Shown: positions 9,238-17,334 of the stretch, one piece after another
Layout: each line of letters opens with the position of its first letter
Numbering within the stretch: the first letter of the stretch is position 1
Assembly: GCA_934635225.1 (NCBI GenBank)
Contig: CAKTYZ010000003.1
Span: forward strand, 62,001-126,000
Direction: 5' to 3'
Source: an uncultured Kiritimatiellota bacterium
GTDB taxonomy: Bacteria > Verrucomicrobiota > Kiritimatiellia > RFP12 > UBA1067
Length of the DNA: 64,000 bases
Notes under the pieces: generated by a model
Told to the model about the DNA's origin: nothing
The model's database searches: none
What the model saw: only the letters and a program-made list of their open reading frames with translations
Position numbers and translations under genes: made by a program

Positions 9238-9333
9238 CTTGCCCAAGAAAACGCGGCGTCTTGCGCAAGACGAAACGATCTCTTGCGCAAGACGTGTCCA
9301 GACGCCTCGCCCAAGGCAAGGCCCTGCGCCAAG
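9238..9333. repeat. Array of five CTTGCGCAAG-type palindromes
   Basis: Near-palindromic decamers start at 9238 (CTTGCCCAAG), 9260 and 9282 (CTTGCGCAAG), 9306 (CTCGCCCAAG) and 9324 (CTGCGCCAAG). The first three are spaced exactly 22 bp and the last two 24 and 18 bp. The middle two extend to the palindrome TCTTGCGCAAGA. The array lies between the stop of the beta-repeat protein gene and the promoter of the acyl-CoA dehydrogenase. A spacing near two helical turns suits a protein-binding array, but an RNA or genome-architecture role is equally possible. Confidence 0.7.
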
Positions 9334-9338
9334 CCCCG

Positions 9339-11498
9339 TCAACGCACGTAGACGGCCGCGCCGAGCGGGTCACCGACCTGGATCTTGCCGGCGCTCACGA
9401 GGTAGCCGTCCAACTGCTGCCTCTGGAGCTTCCGCGCCGTGTACTTGCCGCGTGCGAGCGACGTGCTGCCCAGCGTGACCGACTCGCCGCGCAGGACGCT
9501 TCCCTGCGGAATCTCGACGGACGAGCCGTTCGCCACGGAGACCGCGCCCCATCCCTGAGACTGCGGGCACTTAATCCGCCCTTTCGGCTTGAGCGTCAGG
9601 CCGTTGCCCGGACGGCTCCGCGTGCCCGAGAGGACAATCATCTTCATGTTCGGCGAGTTGATGACGAAGTTCGCGTCCACGTCCGCGAACTCGGCCGTGA
9701 ACGGCGTCCAACTCGGAGCGTTCCAGTCATACGAGAGATAGGTCACGGTCTTGCCGGGGGCGACGATTTCGCCGAGGAACATAGGCCATTCCCACTGGCT
9801 GCAGATCGTGAAGTCCGCGTCCGCCGTGACCGTGCCGAGGTTGACGAACGATCCGCTCGTGTAGATGGGCGTCGAGGCGTCGTGGTCGTGGATGACGACG
9901 GGCTGCGTGTTCGTCGAGCAGTAGGCGGACAGGTACCACGAGCCGCTGCCCGTGATCTCGATCGTCCCCGTGCCCAGCGCGTCCGTCATGTAGACGTACC
10001 CCGGGCCATTCATCAGCTCGACCAGCTGCCCTTCCTCAATCCGCACGCCGCCCGTGAGCGAATACTTGCCGCCCGTCGTCCACTTCTTGGGGCCCTTCTT
10101 CACGAACGTGCCCGAACCCGACAGGAGAAGACCGCGCCCGTCAATCTCTTTGCCAGTCGCATCCAAGACCTTCGGATTCCCCACGTTGCCGTAGCAGACG
10201 ACCGTGAGTCCGTCCGCGCCGACATCAACCGTCTCCGCCGCGAACGCGACGTCATTCGGGATGATCGCCGTGTCGCCGCTCATCGGCGCGGCGGCCGTCT
10301 CCCAATTCGCCGCGTCGCTCCACTGCCCCGACGTGCGGCCCTTCCACATCTTGATCGAATCGTCAATCGTCAGTTCCTTCGAGCCAATGACCGCCTCACC
10401 GACCGTGGACGCGCTGACCGTGCCCGAACCCTGGGGGACGCCGTTGTAGGCGAAGCCGCGAACCGTATAGCCATACTTGTCAATGCGGAGCCGCGTCTTG
10501 CCGACGGTTTCGCTGTCGTCAATGCTCACGAACGAGGTCGCGCACAGGTTGTGTTCGCCCAACAGATCGACCAACGCGCCCCCGTTCGCGAGGACGAGAC
10601 GCCCGCCCCAAGTCGCACTGCCCGTCATCTCCATGCGATACTTGCTCTTCAGCGTCAGCGTGTTCGCGGGATTCAAGGACTTCGCGGTCAGTTGCGCACA
10701 GTGGTTCTGCGTATCCAGAACGAGATTCGCGTCGATTTCGCCCTTCAGGAAGCTGTAGCCCCACATGCCGTCACGGCTCAGCAACGTCACGGTCTTGCCC
10801 GGCGCGGAAATCTCGCCAAGGGTGAAGTTTGACGCATTGCCGTTCGCGTCGTTCCACTGCGTGAACTGCAAGGTGAAATCCGAATCGCTCGTGATCTTGC
10901 CCGTCCAGGTCGTCTGCGTACCCGTCGCGACGAGCGCGACATCCGCCGCATGCGCCGTAATCTCCACGGGATTGTCAAACGTGCTGCACCACGTGTTCAC
11001 CTCAAGGACGCCCGTCTTCGTCACGACGACCTTGTTGTCCTTCCCGAACAGATCCGAGGATTTCTTGTTGGAAAGGGCGACTCCCCATGCGGTACTGCCG
11101 GACAGCTTGAACGAGAACGTGCCTTCCTCGACCCGTAGCCCCGCCTTGTAGCCGGTGTAGGTATCCGCCGCAAAGACCAGTTTTCCCGTGCCTTTCTTGA
11201 CAAGGCCGTTACCACTCCCCTTCAGCGTCGCGGCGATCGTCACCTCCTTCGTGTTCGAGATCGTCAGCCCCGTTCCCGTCTGAACCTCGTCTGTCAGTTT
11301 GACCGTATTCGTGAAGACGACCGTATCGCCCGTCGTCGGAACTGTGCCCGTGTCCCAGTTACCAGGAGTCTTCCACGCGCCTTTCTCCGTGTCACCGCCG
11401 ATCCACGTCACGGTCTTCGCCGAAGCGGACAGGCCCGCGAACGCGACCGCGACAGACAGGACGCGGAGACCGCACGAAACCGAATGCACCATTTTCAT
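9339..11498 (-). CDS. Secreted beta-strand-repeat surface protein
   Basis: A 719-residue exported protein. A signal peptide (MKMVHSVSCGLRVLSVAVAF...SASA) is followed by two related modules opening with TVTWIGGDTEKGAW..NW and MWKGRTSGQWSDAANW, each containing P-x-x-GDT and long runs of beta strands (LTLKSKYRMEMTG; LTLKPKGRIKCP). This resembles the autotransporter-associated beta-strand repeats abundant in Verrucomicrobia, Planctomycetes and Kiritimatiellota. No beta-barrel, PEP-CTERM or other sorting tail is visible. ATG 11498 follows AAGGA with about a 9-nt spacer; in-frame codons to 11597 lack such a site. The function is unknown; adhesion or a cell-surface layer is plausible. It is a size- and fold-relative of the 957-residue protein at 58275-61148. 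Confidence 0.7.
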   Translation of the reverse strand: MKMVHSVSCGLRVLSVAVAFAGLSASAKTVTWIGGDTEKGAWKTPGNWDTGTVPTTGDTVVFTNTVKLTDEVQTGTGLTISNTKEVTIAATLKGSGNGLVKKGTGKLVFAADTYTGYKAGLRVEEGTFSFKLSGSTAWGVALSNKKSSDLFGKDNKVVVTKTGVLEVNTWCSTFDNPVEITAHAADVALVATGTQTTWTGKITSDSDFTLQFTQWNDANGNASNFTLGEISAPGKTVTLLSRDGMWGYSFLKGEIDANLVLDTQNHCAQLTAKSLNPANTLTLKSKYRMEMTGSATWGGRLVLANGGALVDLLGEHNLCATSFVSIDDSETVGKTRLRIDKYGYTVRGFAYNGVPQGSGTVSASTVGEAVIGSKELTIDDSIKMWKGRTSGQWSDAANWETAAAPMSGDTAIIPNDVAFAAETVDVGADGLTVVCYGNVGNPKVLDATGKEIDGRGLLLSGSGTFVKKGPKKWTTGGKYSLTGGVRIEEGQLVELMNGPGYVYMTDALGTGTIEITGSGSWYLSAYCSTNTQPVVIHDHDASTPIYTSGSFVNLGTVTADADFTICSQWEWPMFLGEIVAPGKTVTYLSYDWNAPSWTPFTAEFADVDANFVINSPNMKMIVLSGTRSRPGNGLTLKPKGRIKCPQSQGWGAVSVANGSSVEIPQGSVLRGESVTLGSTSLARGKYTARKLQRQQLDGYLVSAGKIQVGDPLGAAVYVR

Positions 11499-11603
11499 CG
11501 AGTTTGTTCCTTGTTTAGGAGGGTTCGCAACCCTCGACGGCGGCGCGTGCAACACCCATTGCCCGCCCCCGCCAGCGAGGACCTTCACCATAATCATAGG
11601 AAT

Positions 11604-11609
11604 AATATA
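11604..11609 (-). promoter_or_regulatory. -10 element of the beta-repeat protein gene
   Basis: TATATT on the minus strand preceded by TTTGT, the extended -10 form seen at most promoters here. It implies a 5' leader of about 100 nt before ATG 11498. Confidence 0.4.
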
Positions 11610-11619
11610 ACAAATCCCT

Positions 11620-12981
11620 TTACGGCTGTAAAGTGGGGTTGAGCCAGTTATACGGCACGAACGGGCGGCGGGCGCGGACGCTTTCGGACGGGAACCAGAT
11701 GTCCTTCGCCGTCAGTCCGCACGCGTCCACCATGTCCAACGCGTATTCAAGGCGGCCGAAGTCGGCGTCCCCGTTGTTCGTGCCGAACGTGAACTTGATG
11801 CCGCGCGCCTTGGCGCGCGTGATGATCTTCGCGCTGGGAATCCTGTACCGGGCGTTGATCTCAAGCGCGACACGGTTCTTCACGAGGGTGTCGAGAAGAC
11901 GGTTGATCCGCGCGTCCGTCCAAAGCGCGTCATAGCCCGCCGCCAGCGGCGGCGGCAGATAGGTCGCGTTCGCGTAGATGTCCACAGGCTCGTTCGTGAG
12001 GATAAGCTCGATCTGCGAGACGAGAAAGTCCATCCACTCGTCGCGCGTGCGCCCGTTGAGGCGGAACTCCTCGGGACGGTAGATGCGCAGCGGCACGCCG
12101 TCATCGACAACCGTCATCGCGTCGGTGAACAGGTAGTCGAAACGGGCCAGCGCCCGACGCGAGAACTCATACGGCCACTTGCGGCCCTCGCCTTGTGCGC
12201 CGCGCAGGAACGGAAGATCCCTGACTTCCTCATAGTAGGCGTCCACCTCCGCGTCAGAACGCAGCATCCGCCCGACGCCCCCTTCGCCCACATTCGGCGC
12301 AACGCCGTAGTTGATTCCGTAAAGGAGGCTCTTCTCCTGCGCCATCTCCTTCGTGAGTCCGCCCTTGAGGTGAACGTGGTAGTCGATGACGGGGAAGTCG
12401 ATCTGCTGCTTGCGGATCGCGCGGTCCGTCTGCTCGTCAATGGGCCGTGGCGCTTGAGCCGCCCACGAGCCGTCCGCGTCCGCGCGCGGCTCAAGCGCAA
12501 GGTCGGCAAACGCGACGCGCCCCGCCTCGCCCGTGAAGACGAAGTCGCCGCGCCCGAAACGCTGCCGCGCGTGCTCCGCCGTGCGCCAAGGGCTCTCCGG
12601 CTCCACATAGCTGACGACCAGGACGCCGCCGATCCGCACCTGCACCTGCCGCTCGCGGACGGTCACCTGAAACGCGCACCATTTCCCGTCTTCGGCCAGC
12701 GAGCGATACAGGTTGCGGACATGCGACAGCGAACCCGTCTTGCGCGTCCCGTCCATCGGCCCGTTGCGGAAAAGGACCTCGTAGCCGGCGCCCGCGCCGT
12801 CCGAGTGGAACGCGAGCCGCGCCGCCGCGCCCGCCTCGGCGCGGAAACGCCCCGTCAGCTCGAAGTTCCGCACGTTTTCGCCGCAGGTTCGCGCGACCCC
12901 GGCTTCCGTCGTCACGGCCGTCGGCATCGCCGCGCCAACCGCCCACGGGATCAGCCCCATCACCAGCATCAGCATTTTCAT
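11620..12981 (-). CDS. Secreted PHP/amidohydrolase-type protein with N-terminal LamG/DUF1080-like domain
   Basis: 453 residues with a signal peptide (MKMLMLVMGLIPWAVGAAMP). Residues of roughly 30-170 form a beta-sandwich like the 3-keto-disaccharide hydrolase/DUF1080 and LamG group (FELTGRFRAEAGAAARLAFHSDGAG). A second domain starts at VIDYHVHLKGG, the metal-binding H-x-H of PHP/amidohydrolase barrels, and continues through VALEINARYRIPS and IKFTFGTNNGDA. It could hydrolyse a phosphoester or an amide/lactone in the periplasm; the substrate cannot be read. Together with the beta-repeat gene downstream it may form a secreted pair. The Shine-Dalgarno sequence is weak. Confidence 0.55.
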   Translation of the reverse strand: MKMLMLVMGLIPWAVGAAMPTAVTTEAGVARTCGENVRNFELTGRFRAEAGAAARLAFHSDGAGAGYEVLFRNGPMDGTRKTGSLSHVRNLYRSLAEDGKWCAFQVTVRERQVQVRIGGVLVVSYVEPESPWRTAEHARQRFGRGDFVFTGEAGRVAFADLALEPRADADGSWAAQAPRPIDEQTDRAIRKQQIDFPVIDYHVHLKGGLTKEMAQEKSLLYGINYGVAPNVGEGGVGRMLRSDAEVDAYYEEVRDLPFLRGAQGEGRKWPYEFSRRALARFDYLFTDAMTVVDDGVPLRIYRPEEFRLNGRTRDEWMDFLVSQIELILTNEPVDIYANATYLPPPLAAGYDALWTDARINRLLDTLVKNRVALEINARYRIPSAKIITRAKARGIKFTFGTNNGDADFGRLEYALDMVDACGLTAKDIWFPSESVRARRPFVPYNWLNPTLQP

Positions 12982-12995
12982 GCCGTCCGCCCCGT

Positions 12996-13490
12996 TTACG
13001 CGCCCTGGCGTTCGCGCCGCACGAGGCGCTTCTGCACGCCCGGCGTGACAAACGCGGCCGTCTCGCCGCCATAACTCGCGATCTCGCGCACCGTCGAGGC
13101 CGTGACATACGCAAGGTTCTCGCTCGGCATCATGAACAGCGTCTCGATCTCGGGCGCGAGACGGCGGTTCGTCAACGCCATCTGGAACTCGTACTCAAAG
13201 TCGGAATACACGCGGACGCCGCGAATGACGACATGGGACTTCTCCCGTCGGCAGAAGTCCACGAGCAGACAGTCCAGGATCTTGACCTCGACGTTCTTCA
13301 GTTTCGCGCGGCGGACGTCTTCGCGGATCATCGCCAGACGCTCGTCCGCGCCGAAGAGCGCACCCTGCTTCTTGCTGGTCGCCGCGACCGCGACAACCAG
13401 ACGGTCGTAGAGCTTCGACGCGCGCTTGATCAGGTCGAAATGTCCCAACGTCATGGGGTCGAACGTGCCCGGATAGACGGCCTTCGTCAT
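12996..13490 (-). CDS. coaD: Phosphopantetheine adenylyltransferase
   Basis: CoaD transfers AMP from ATP to 4'-phosphopantetheine in coenzyme A synthesis (cytosolic). The 164 residues match the family length. Motifs: YPGTFDPMTLGHFDLI with the T/HxGH nucleotidyltransferase signature, VVIRGVRVYSDFEYE for pantetheine binding, and VTASTVREIA in place of the usual ISSSLVRE. ATG 13490-13488 overlaps the stop of the upstream kinase gene in TAATG, so the two are translationally coupled. A longer in-frame ORF to 13547 runs inside the kinase gene and is not used. Confidence 0.95.
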   Translation of the reverse strand: MTKAVYPGTFDPMTLGHFDLIKRASKLYDRLVVAVAATSKKQGALFGADERLAMIREDVRRAKLKNVEVKILDCLLVDFCRREKSHVVIRGVRVYSDFEYEFQMALTNRRLAPEIETLFMMPSENLAYVTASTVREIASYGGETAAFVTPGVQKRLVRRERQGA

Positions 13491-14602
13491 TACAGTTTCC
13501 TCAGAAGGGAGCGGATGGCGCGTTCGCGGGCCTCGACCGACTCGCAAAGGCGGAACTGGACCCGCGCGCGGTTCAGGTTCTGCTCAGGGGTCTTCGTCTT
13601 GAAGTAGACGTTGCCGTTCAGGTAGTCCTGGAAGAAGCGCAACCCCAGCTCAAACGGGAGAAGACGGATCGAATCGTAGAGGTAGGCGCGGTCGGCGTCC
13701 GTCAGGAACGCCCCCGCCTCGCGCATGTAGCCCTTGCAGAACGCCGTGCAGAGGTCTTCGTCGAAGACGACCTTCGCGAGGTTCGTCTCCTCTTCGCCCG
13801 CCGGGTTGCAGATCGAGCGCAGCGCATCGCCGAAGTCGATGTGAATCAGTCCGGGGCTGACCGTGTCGAGGTCAATCATCGCCGTGCCCTTCCCCGTCAC
13901 GTCGTCAATCATGATGTTGTTGACCTTCGGGTCGCCGTGGAACATCCGCTTCTGGAGTTCGCCCTTCTTCTCCGCCTTCTCCAGGCAAAGCGCGAGCGCG
14001 CGCCGCTCCTCAATGAACTTCGCGAGGCGCTTCGCCTCCATCGAGCTTTTCAGGAGCTCTTTCGCCTTCGCGGTCTTGAGCGTCTTGTCGTACGCCTTGA
14101 GATAGCCGGAGGTGACGTGGAAGCCCGGCAGCGGGTTCGCGATGCACTTCGGGTTCATGTCGGAAATGAGGTAGTGGAAATGCCCGAGCGCGGCGCCGCA
14201 CTCCATCGCGTGCTCCGGCCCCTGCGCGACGTCGAACGCGTGCGCGGACATGATGCGCGTGATGACGCGCCAGACCTCGCCCGCGTCATCCACCACATAG
14301 TCCTTCGAATCCTTGGCTTTGATGATGCGCGGCATTTGCCAAACGCGGTCGTCATTCCCCTTCGCCGCGTCATCCTCCAGCTTTTCGTGGCAGTGCTTGG
14401 TGATCTCATGCATGTTCGACATGATCACCTCGGGCTTCGGAAAGACATTCCGGTTCACGCGCTGCAGGATGACCTGCGTCTCCGTGAACGTGTTGCGGTA
14501 GATTGCAAGGAACGTGTCGTTGATGTTGCCGTTCCCGAAGGGCTGAAGCGAGACAAGCCGCCCCTTGATGTTAAACTTGTTGATGAGGATCGTAAGGTCC
14601 AT
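13490..14602 (-). CDS. APH-fold sugar kinase, N-acetylhexosamine 1-kinase (NahK)-like
   Basis: A 370-residue phosphotransferase of the aminoglycoside-phosphotransferase fold. The catalytic segment is MFHGDPKVNNIM and the metal-binding segment is AMIDLDTVSPGLIHIDFGDALR, the arrangement found in NahK-type kinases that make hexosamine 1-phosphate. GNGNINDT near the N-terminus is the glycine loop. If NahK-like it would phosphorylate GlcNAc or GalNAc at C1 for nucleotide-sugar salvage; galE lies elsewhere in the window. A promoter -10 (TATAAT, 14637-14632) stands upstream and dispersed repeat locus 1 lies just beyond it. Confidence 0.72.
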   Translation of the reverse strand: MDLTILINKFNIKGRLVSLQPFGNGNINDTFLAIYRNTFTETQVILQRVNRNVFPKPEVIMSNMHEITKHCHEKLEDDAAKGNDDRVWQMPRIIKAKDSKDYVVDDAGEVWRVITRIMSAHAFDVAQGPEHAMECGAALGHFHYLISDMNPKCIANPLPGFHVTSGYLKAYDKTLKTAKAKELLKSSMEAKRLAKFIEERRALALCLEKAEKKGELQKRMFHGDPKVNNIMIDDVTGKGTAMIDLDTVSPGLIHIDFGDALRSICNPAGEEETNLAKVVFDEDLCTAFCKGYMREAGAFLTDADRAYLYDSIRLLPFELGLRFFQDYLNGNVYFKTKTPEQNLNRARVQFRLCESVEARERAIRSLLRKL

Positions 14603-14631
14603 CTTCCATCTGCCTTTCGTTTGTTTCCCGT

Positions 14632-14637
14632 ATTATA
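14632..14637 (-). promoter_or_regulatory. -10 element of the NahK-like kinase/coaD transcript
   Basis: TATAAT on the minus strand, preceded by AATATGG, giving the extended TGn form. The same AATATGGTATAAT string precedes obg and galE. Confidence 0.55.
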
Positions 14638-14686
14638 CCATATTGCGTCCGCGCCGTTGCATCCGAAATGCGGCCGTCCCCTGGAA

Positions 14687-14876
14687 ACCAAAATGGCAAT
14701 ATCTAACGGGTCAGCAAATAAGAGAGGAAGGCCAGGGGGTACAACCAAAGAAGAAAAGCGAACAACGCCACCCCTTAGACGCCGGGGATGACCCGGAACG
14801 GATGCGTCAACCGATGCGGATGGAAGGGGCGTCTCCATGCGGATGGAAGAGGCGTCTCCATGCGGATGGAAGAGCC
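14687..14876 (+). repeat. Dispersed repeat element, locus 1 (3 x 23-bp units plus AT-hook-like mini-ORF)
   Basis: About 190 bp closely matching 50916-51100 on the same strand. The left part starts ACCAAAATGG and can be read as a peptide MAISNGSANKRGRPGG, with an AT-hook-like KRGRP core. The right part holds three 23-bp units starting at 14814, 14837 and 14860, each centred on ATGCGGATGG with a GGCGTCTC linker. It fills the 338-nt gap between the NahK-like kinase and czcB; no other gene is visible there. Confidence 0.85.
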
Positions 14877-14940
14877 ACCCCCATAGCAGCCTGTCAACGC
14901 ACGCGATTCCGCCAGGCGGGCCTCTCGAAACAAGTCCCGT

Positions 14941-16056
14941 TCAGTGCTCGTCGGCCTCATGAAAGACGCCATCGGCGTGGAAATGCCCGGTCTTCTTGCC
15001 GCCGCCCGTTGAAGCGGCAAGGGCGAGTTTCAGCTCGTATTGGCCTTGGACGACCACTTCCGCGTCTTCTTCCTTCAGGTTGCGGATTTCCGTCCATCCC
15101 CCGCCCTGCACGCCGAGTTCAGCCTCGAAAGCGATGAAATGCTCGGCTTCGCCTTCGGCCTTGACAAAGACGATCGGACGGATGCCAACCTGCACGACCG
15201 CCGCACTCGGCACGGACAGCACGCCCTTTTCAGTCGCGTCCGTCTCGCAGAACGCCTCGGCGCAGACGCCCGGACGCCACGCGGCGTCCACCGCGTCGAA
15301 GACGGCATAGACCGCATCTGCCGCGCCGAAACCGAGACGAAGCGTCCCCTGCCGCGCACCGACGGACACGGGAAGTCCGTCCGTCAGCGTCGCGCGGTCC
15401 GATGGCGTGACGAGCGCCTTGAACCAGACCGCCGTCGGATTGACGAGCGTCAGCACCTTCGCGCCCTGTTCGGCATACGCGCCATCGGGCAGGTCAAGCG
15501 TCTCCACGACCCCATCCTGCGCGGCACGGACGACCACGACGCCGTCCTGCTCGTCCGCCCCGCCGACGAGCGCCGCGCGCGCGCTTCGGCGCAACGCAAG
15601 TTCGGCCGTCAGCGCGGCGTTCTTCGCGCCCGTCGCCTCATAGTCGGCCAGACGCCTCTCCAACACGGCGATCTCCTGCGACCGCGTCTGCAAGTCGGGC
15701 GAGGTGACGGCAAAGAGGATGTCGCCCGCCGCGACTTTCTGGAGCGGGCGGACCTTGAGCGCCAGCCGCCCCTCCACGGGACTGGCCGCCGCCACGGTCG
15801 CCTGCGGCATCAGCTCGAAGCGACCGACGAGCCGCACGGTCGAGCGGATGCGCCGCCGCTCGACGGTCTGCGTCTTGAGGCCGATCAGCTTCTGCGCGGC
15901 GACGCTCGCCTCGACCTCCTGCCCCGGCAAATGGTGATGGTGATCGTGTTCGGCGTGACCGTGCCCGTCATGGTCGTGTTCGTCGGCAAGCCCGCGCACG
16001 GGCCACGCCACAAGCGCCGCCATGGGGAAAAGCAAGACTGTCAGTTTCAGGTTCAT
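14941..16056 (-). CDS. Heavy-metal efflux RND periplasmic adaptor (CzcB/CusB-like)
   Basis: A 371-residue membrane-fusion protein joining the inner-membrane pump to the outer-membrane channel. It starts with a signal peptide, then a His/Asp-rich stretch (EHDHDGHGHAEHDHHHH), a helical hairpin and lipoyl/barrel domains (VEGRLALKVRPLQKVAAGD; ARQGTLRLGF). It ends in a second His-rich tail (GHFHADGVFHEADEH). Such histidine runs are common in Zn/Co/Ni/Cu-type adaptors and probably scavenge the metal. It is the last gene of the czcA-czcC-czcB operon, 15 nt behind czcC, with AGGAG before the ATG. The exact metal cannot be read. Confidence 0.87.
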   Translation of the reverse strand: MNLKLTVLLFPMAALVAWPVRGLADEHDHDGHGHAEHDHHHHLPGQEVEASVAAQKLIGLKTQTVERRRIRSTVRLVGRFELMPQATVAAASPVEGRLALKVRPLQKVAAGDILFAVTSPDLQTRSQEIAVLERRLADYEATGAKNAALTAELALRRSARAALVGGADEQDGVVVVRAAQDGVVETLDLPDGAYAEQGAKVLTLVNPTAVWFKALVTPSDRATLTDGLPVSVGARQGTLRLGFGAADAVYAVFDAVDAAWRPGVCAEAFCETDATEKGVLSVPSAAVVQVGIRPIVFVKAEGEAEHFIAFEAELGVQGGGWTEIRNLKEEDAEVVVQGQYELKLALAASTGGGKKTGHFHADGVFHEADEH

Positions 16057-16071
16057 GTTGTTTTCTCCTCT

Positions 16072-17322
16072 TTATTTCTTGACCTCATATCGGCCGAGTT
16101 CGGCTTCGGCGACCAACAGGCTCTCGCGCCAGGCGATCTCCTCCAGCTCCGCCTCCAGAATCTCGTCACGGACGGCAAGATACGCCAAGTCGCCGAGTTC
16201 GCCCGTCGCGTGCAGACGCTCCGTCGTCTGAAGGGACAGGCCCTCTGGCTCAGCATGCTGGCGAAGCCCGCGCACCAGCCGCACGGCGGCGACCGAATCG
16301 GAAACGAGGGCCTTCCACGTCTCAATCGCGTCCAACCGCGAGAGGTCGCGTTCCGTCTCGGCGCGCGCGATGCCCTGCCGATTGCGGTTCCAAAGCGGAA
16401 GCGTGAGGCTGGCAACAAACCCGAGACGGTCGAATCCGTCCTCCTTCGAATAGGCCGGGCCTACCGACAGGTTCGGGTACTGCCGTCGGATTTCGGCGTG
16501 CAACGCGGCCTCGGACCCGCCCAGCCGCGCCTGCGCGGCGCGGACCTCCAGATGCGCGGCAAGTTCCGACGGCAACGGCACATCCGCCGTCTGCGGCAGG
16601 CTCGTCGGCCAGGCGTCAGCCGGAATCGTCACCTCCGCCGTCGGCAGAACGCCCAGCACGCGGCAGAACGCCGTGCGCGCCGTCTCGCGGTCCCGCTCCG
16701 CGAGGATGCTCGCGTGAGACTGCGCATGACGCCGCCGCCGCGCCGCCGACAGCTCGGCTTCCTCCGCTTCGCCGAGGGTGACGAGCTTCGCCGCGCGCGT
16801 CTCGGCTGCGGCAATGCGCGCGTCCTTCAGCTGGGCTCCGAGCGCCTGTGCACGTCGCTGCGCCGCCGCCCAGCGAATCGCCCCTACGCGCACCTCGACC
16901 GCAAGCCGCTGTTCGGCGGCCTTCACCGCGAGCGCGTCACCCTCCGCGTACCGCTCGGCCGCGTGCGTCTCCAGCCCCGGCACGCCCGACAGCGGCACGG
17001 TGAACGCAAGCGAGCCCCCGAAGATGTTCGGATATTCGTCGGCATTCAAGACGCGCAAGAAGTCGATGTCCAGCTGCGGGTCCTCCCACCAGCCGACGGC
17101 CTTCACCTCGTCGCGGCTCCGCTGCGCCTTCAGGCGAAGGCGGTTGATCTCGGGATTCGCCAGCAACGCGAGCGTCGTCGCGTCCTGCAGCGAGCCAAGC
17201 GCCACGCGGGCCGACGCGGCCTGCCATGTCCGTGTCTCCTGCGCCCAGTCCACCGGGCGCGGCTCGTAGAGCCGACAGCCCGCAAGCGACAGGAGCGCAA
17301 CGCCAAACAGGTATTTTCCCAT
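16072..17322 (-). CDS. TolC-family outer-membrane efflux lipoprotein (CzcC-like)
   Basis: 416 residues with a lipoprotein signal (LLSLAGC, lipid-modified Cys at about residue 16) and two repeats of the outer-membrane efflux domain: long amphipathic helices, with LTLPLWNRNRQGIARAE as the typical turn into the helical barrel. It forms the outer-membrane exit duct of the RND pump. It begins 12 nt after czcA and precedes czcB, so the gene order is A-C-B instead of the familiar C-B-A. Confidence 0.87.
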   Translation of the reverse strand: MGKYLFGVALLSLAGCRLYEPRPVDWAQETRTWQAASARVALGSLQDATTLALLANPEINRLRLKAQRSRDEVKAVGWWEDPQLDIDFLRVLNADEYPNIFGGSLAFTVPLSGVPGLETHAAERYAEGDALAVKAAEQRLAVEVRVGAIRWAAAQRRAQALGAQLKDARIAAAETRAAKLVTLGEAEEAELSAARRRRHAQSHASILAERDRETARTAFCRVLGVLPTAEVTIPADAWPTSLPQTADVPLPSELAAHLEVRAAQARLGGSEAALHAEIRRQYPNLSVGPAYSKEDGFDRLGFVASLTLPLWNRNRQGIARAETERDLSRLDAIETWKALVSDSVAAVRLVRGLRQHAEPEGLSLQTTERLHATGELGDLAYLAVRDEILEAELEEIAWRESLLVAEAELGRYEVKK

Positions 17323-17334
17323 GTCTCCCCCCTC

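Noticed and set aside
7598..9478. Plus-strand frame of 626 codons opposite the acyl-CoA dehydrogenase
   Set aside because: Shadow frame without a ribosome binding site or recognisable domain.
11499..11597. In-frame extension upstream of the beta-repeat protein start
   Set aside because: The extension lacks a ribosome binding site and spoils the signal peptide; ATG 11498 has AAGGA and a clean signal sequence.
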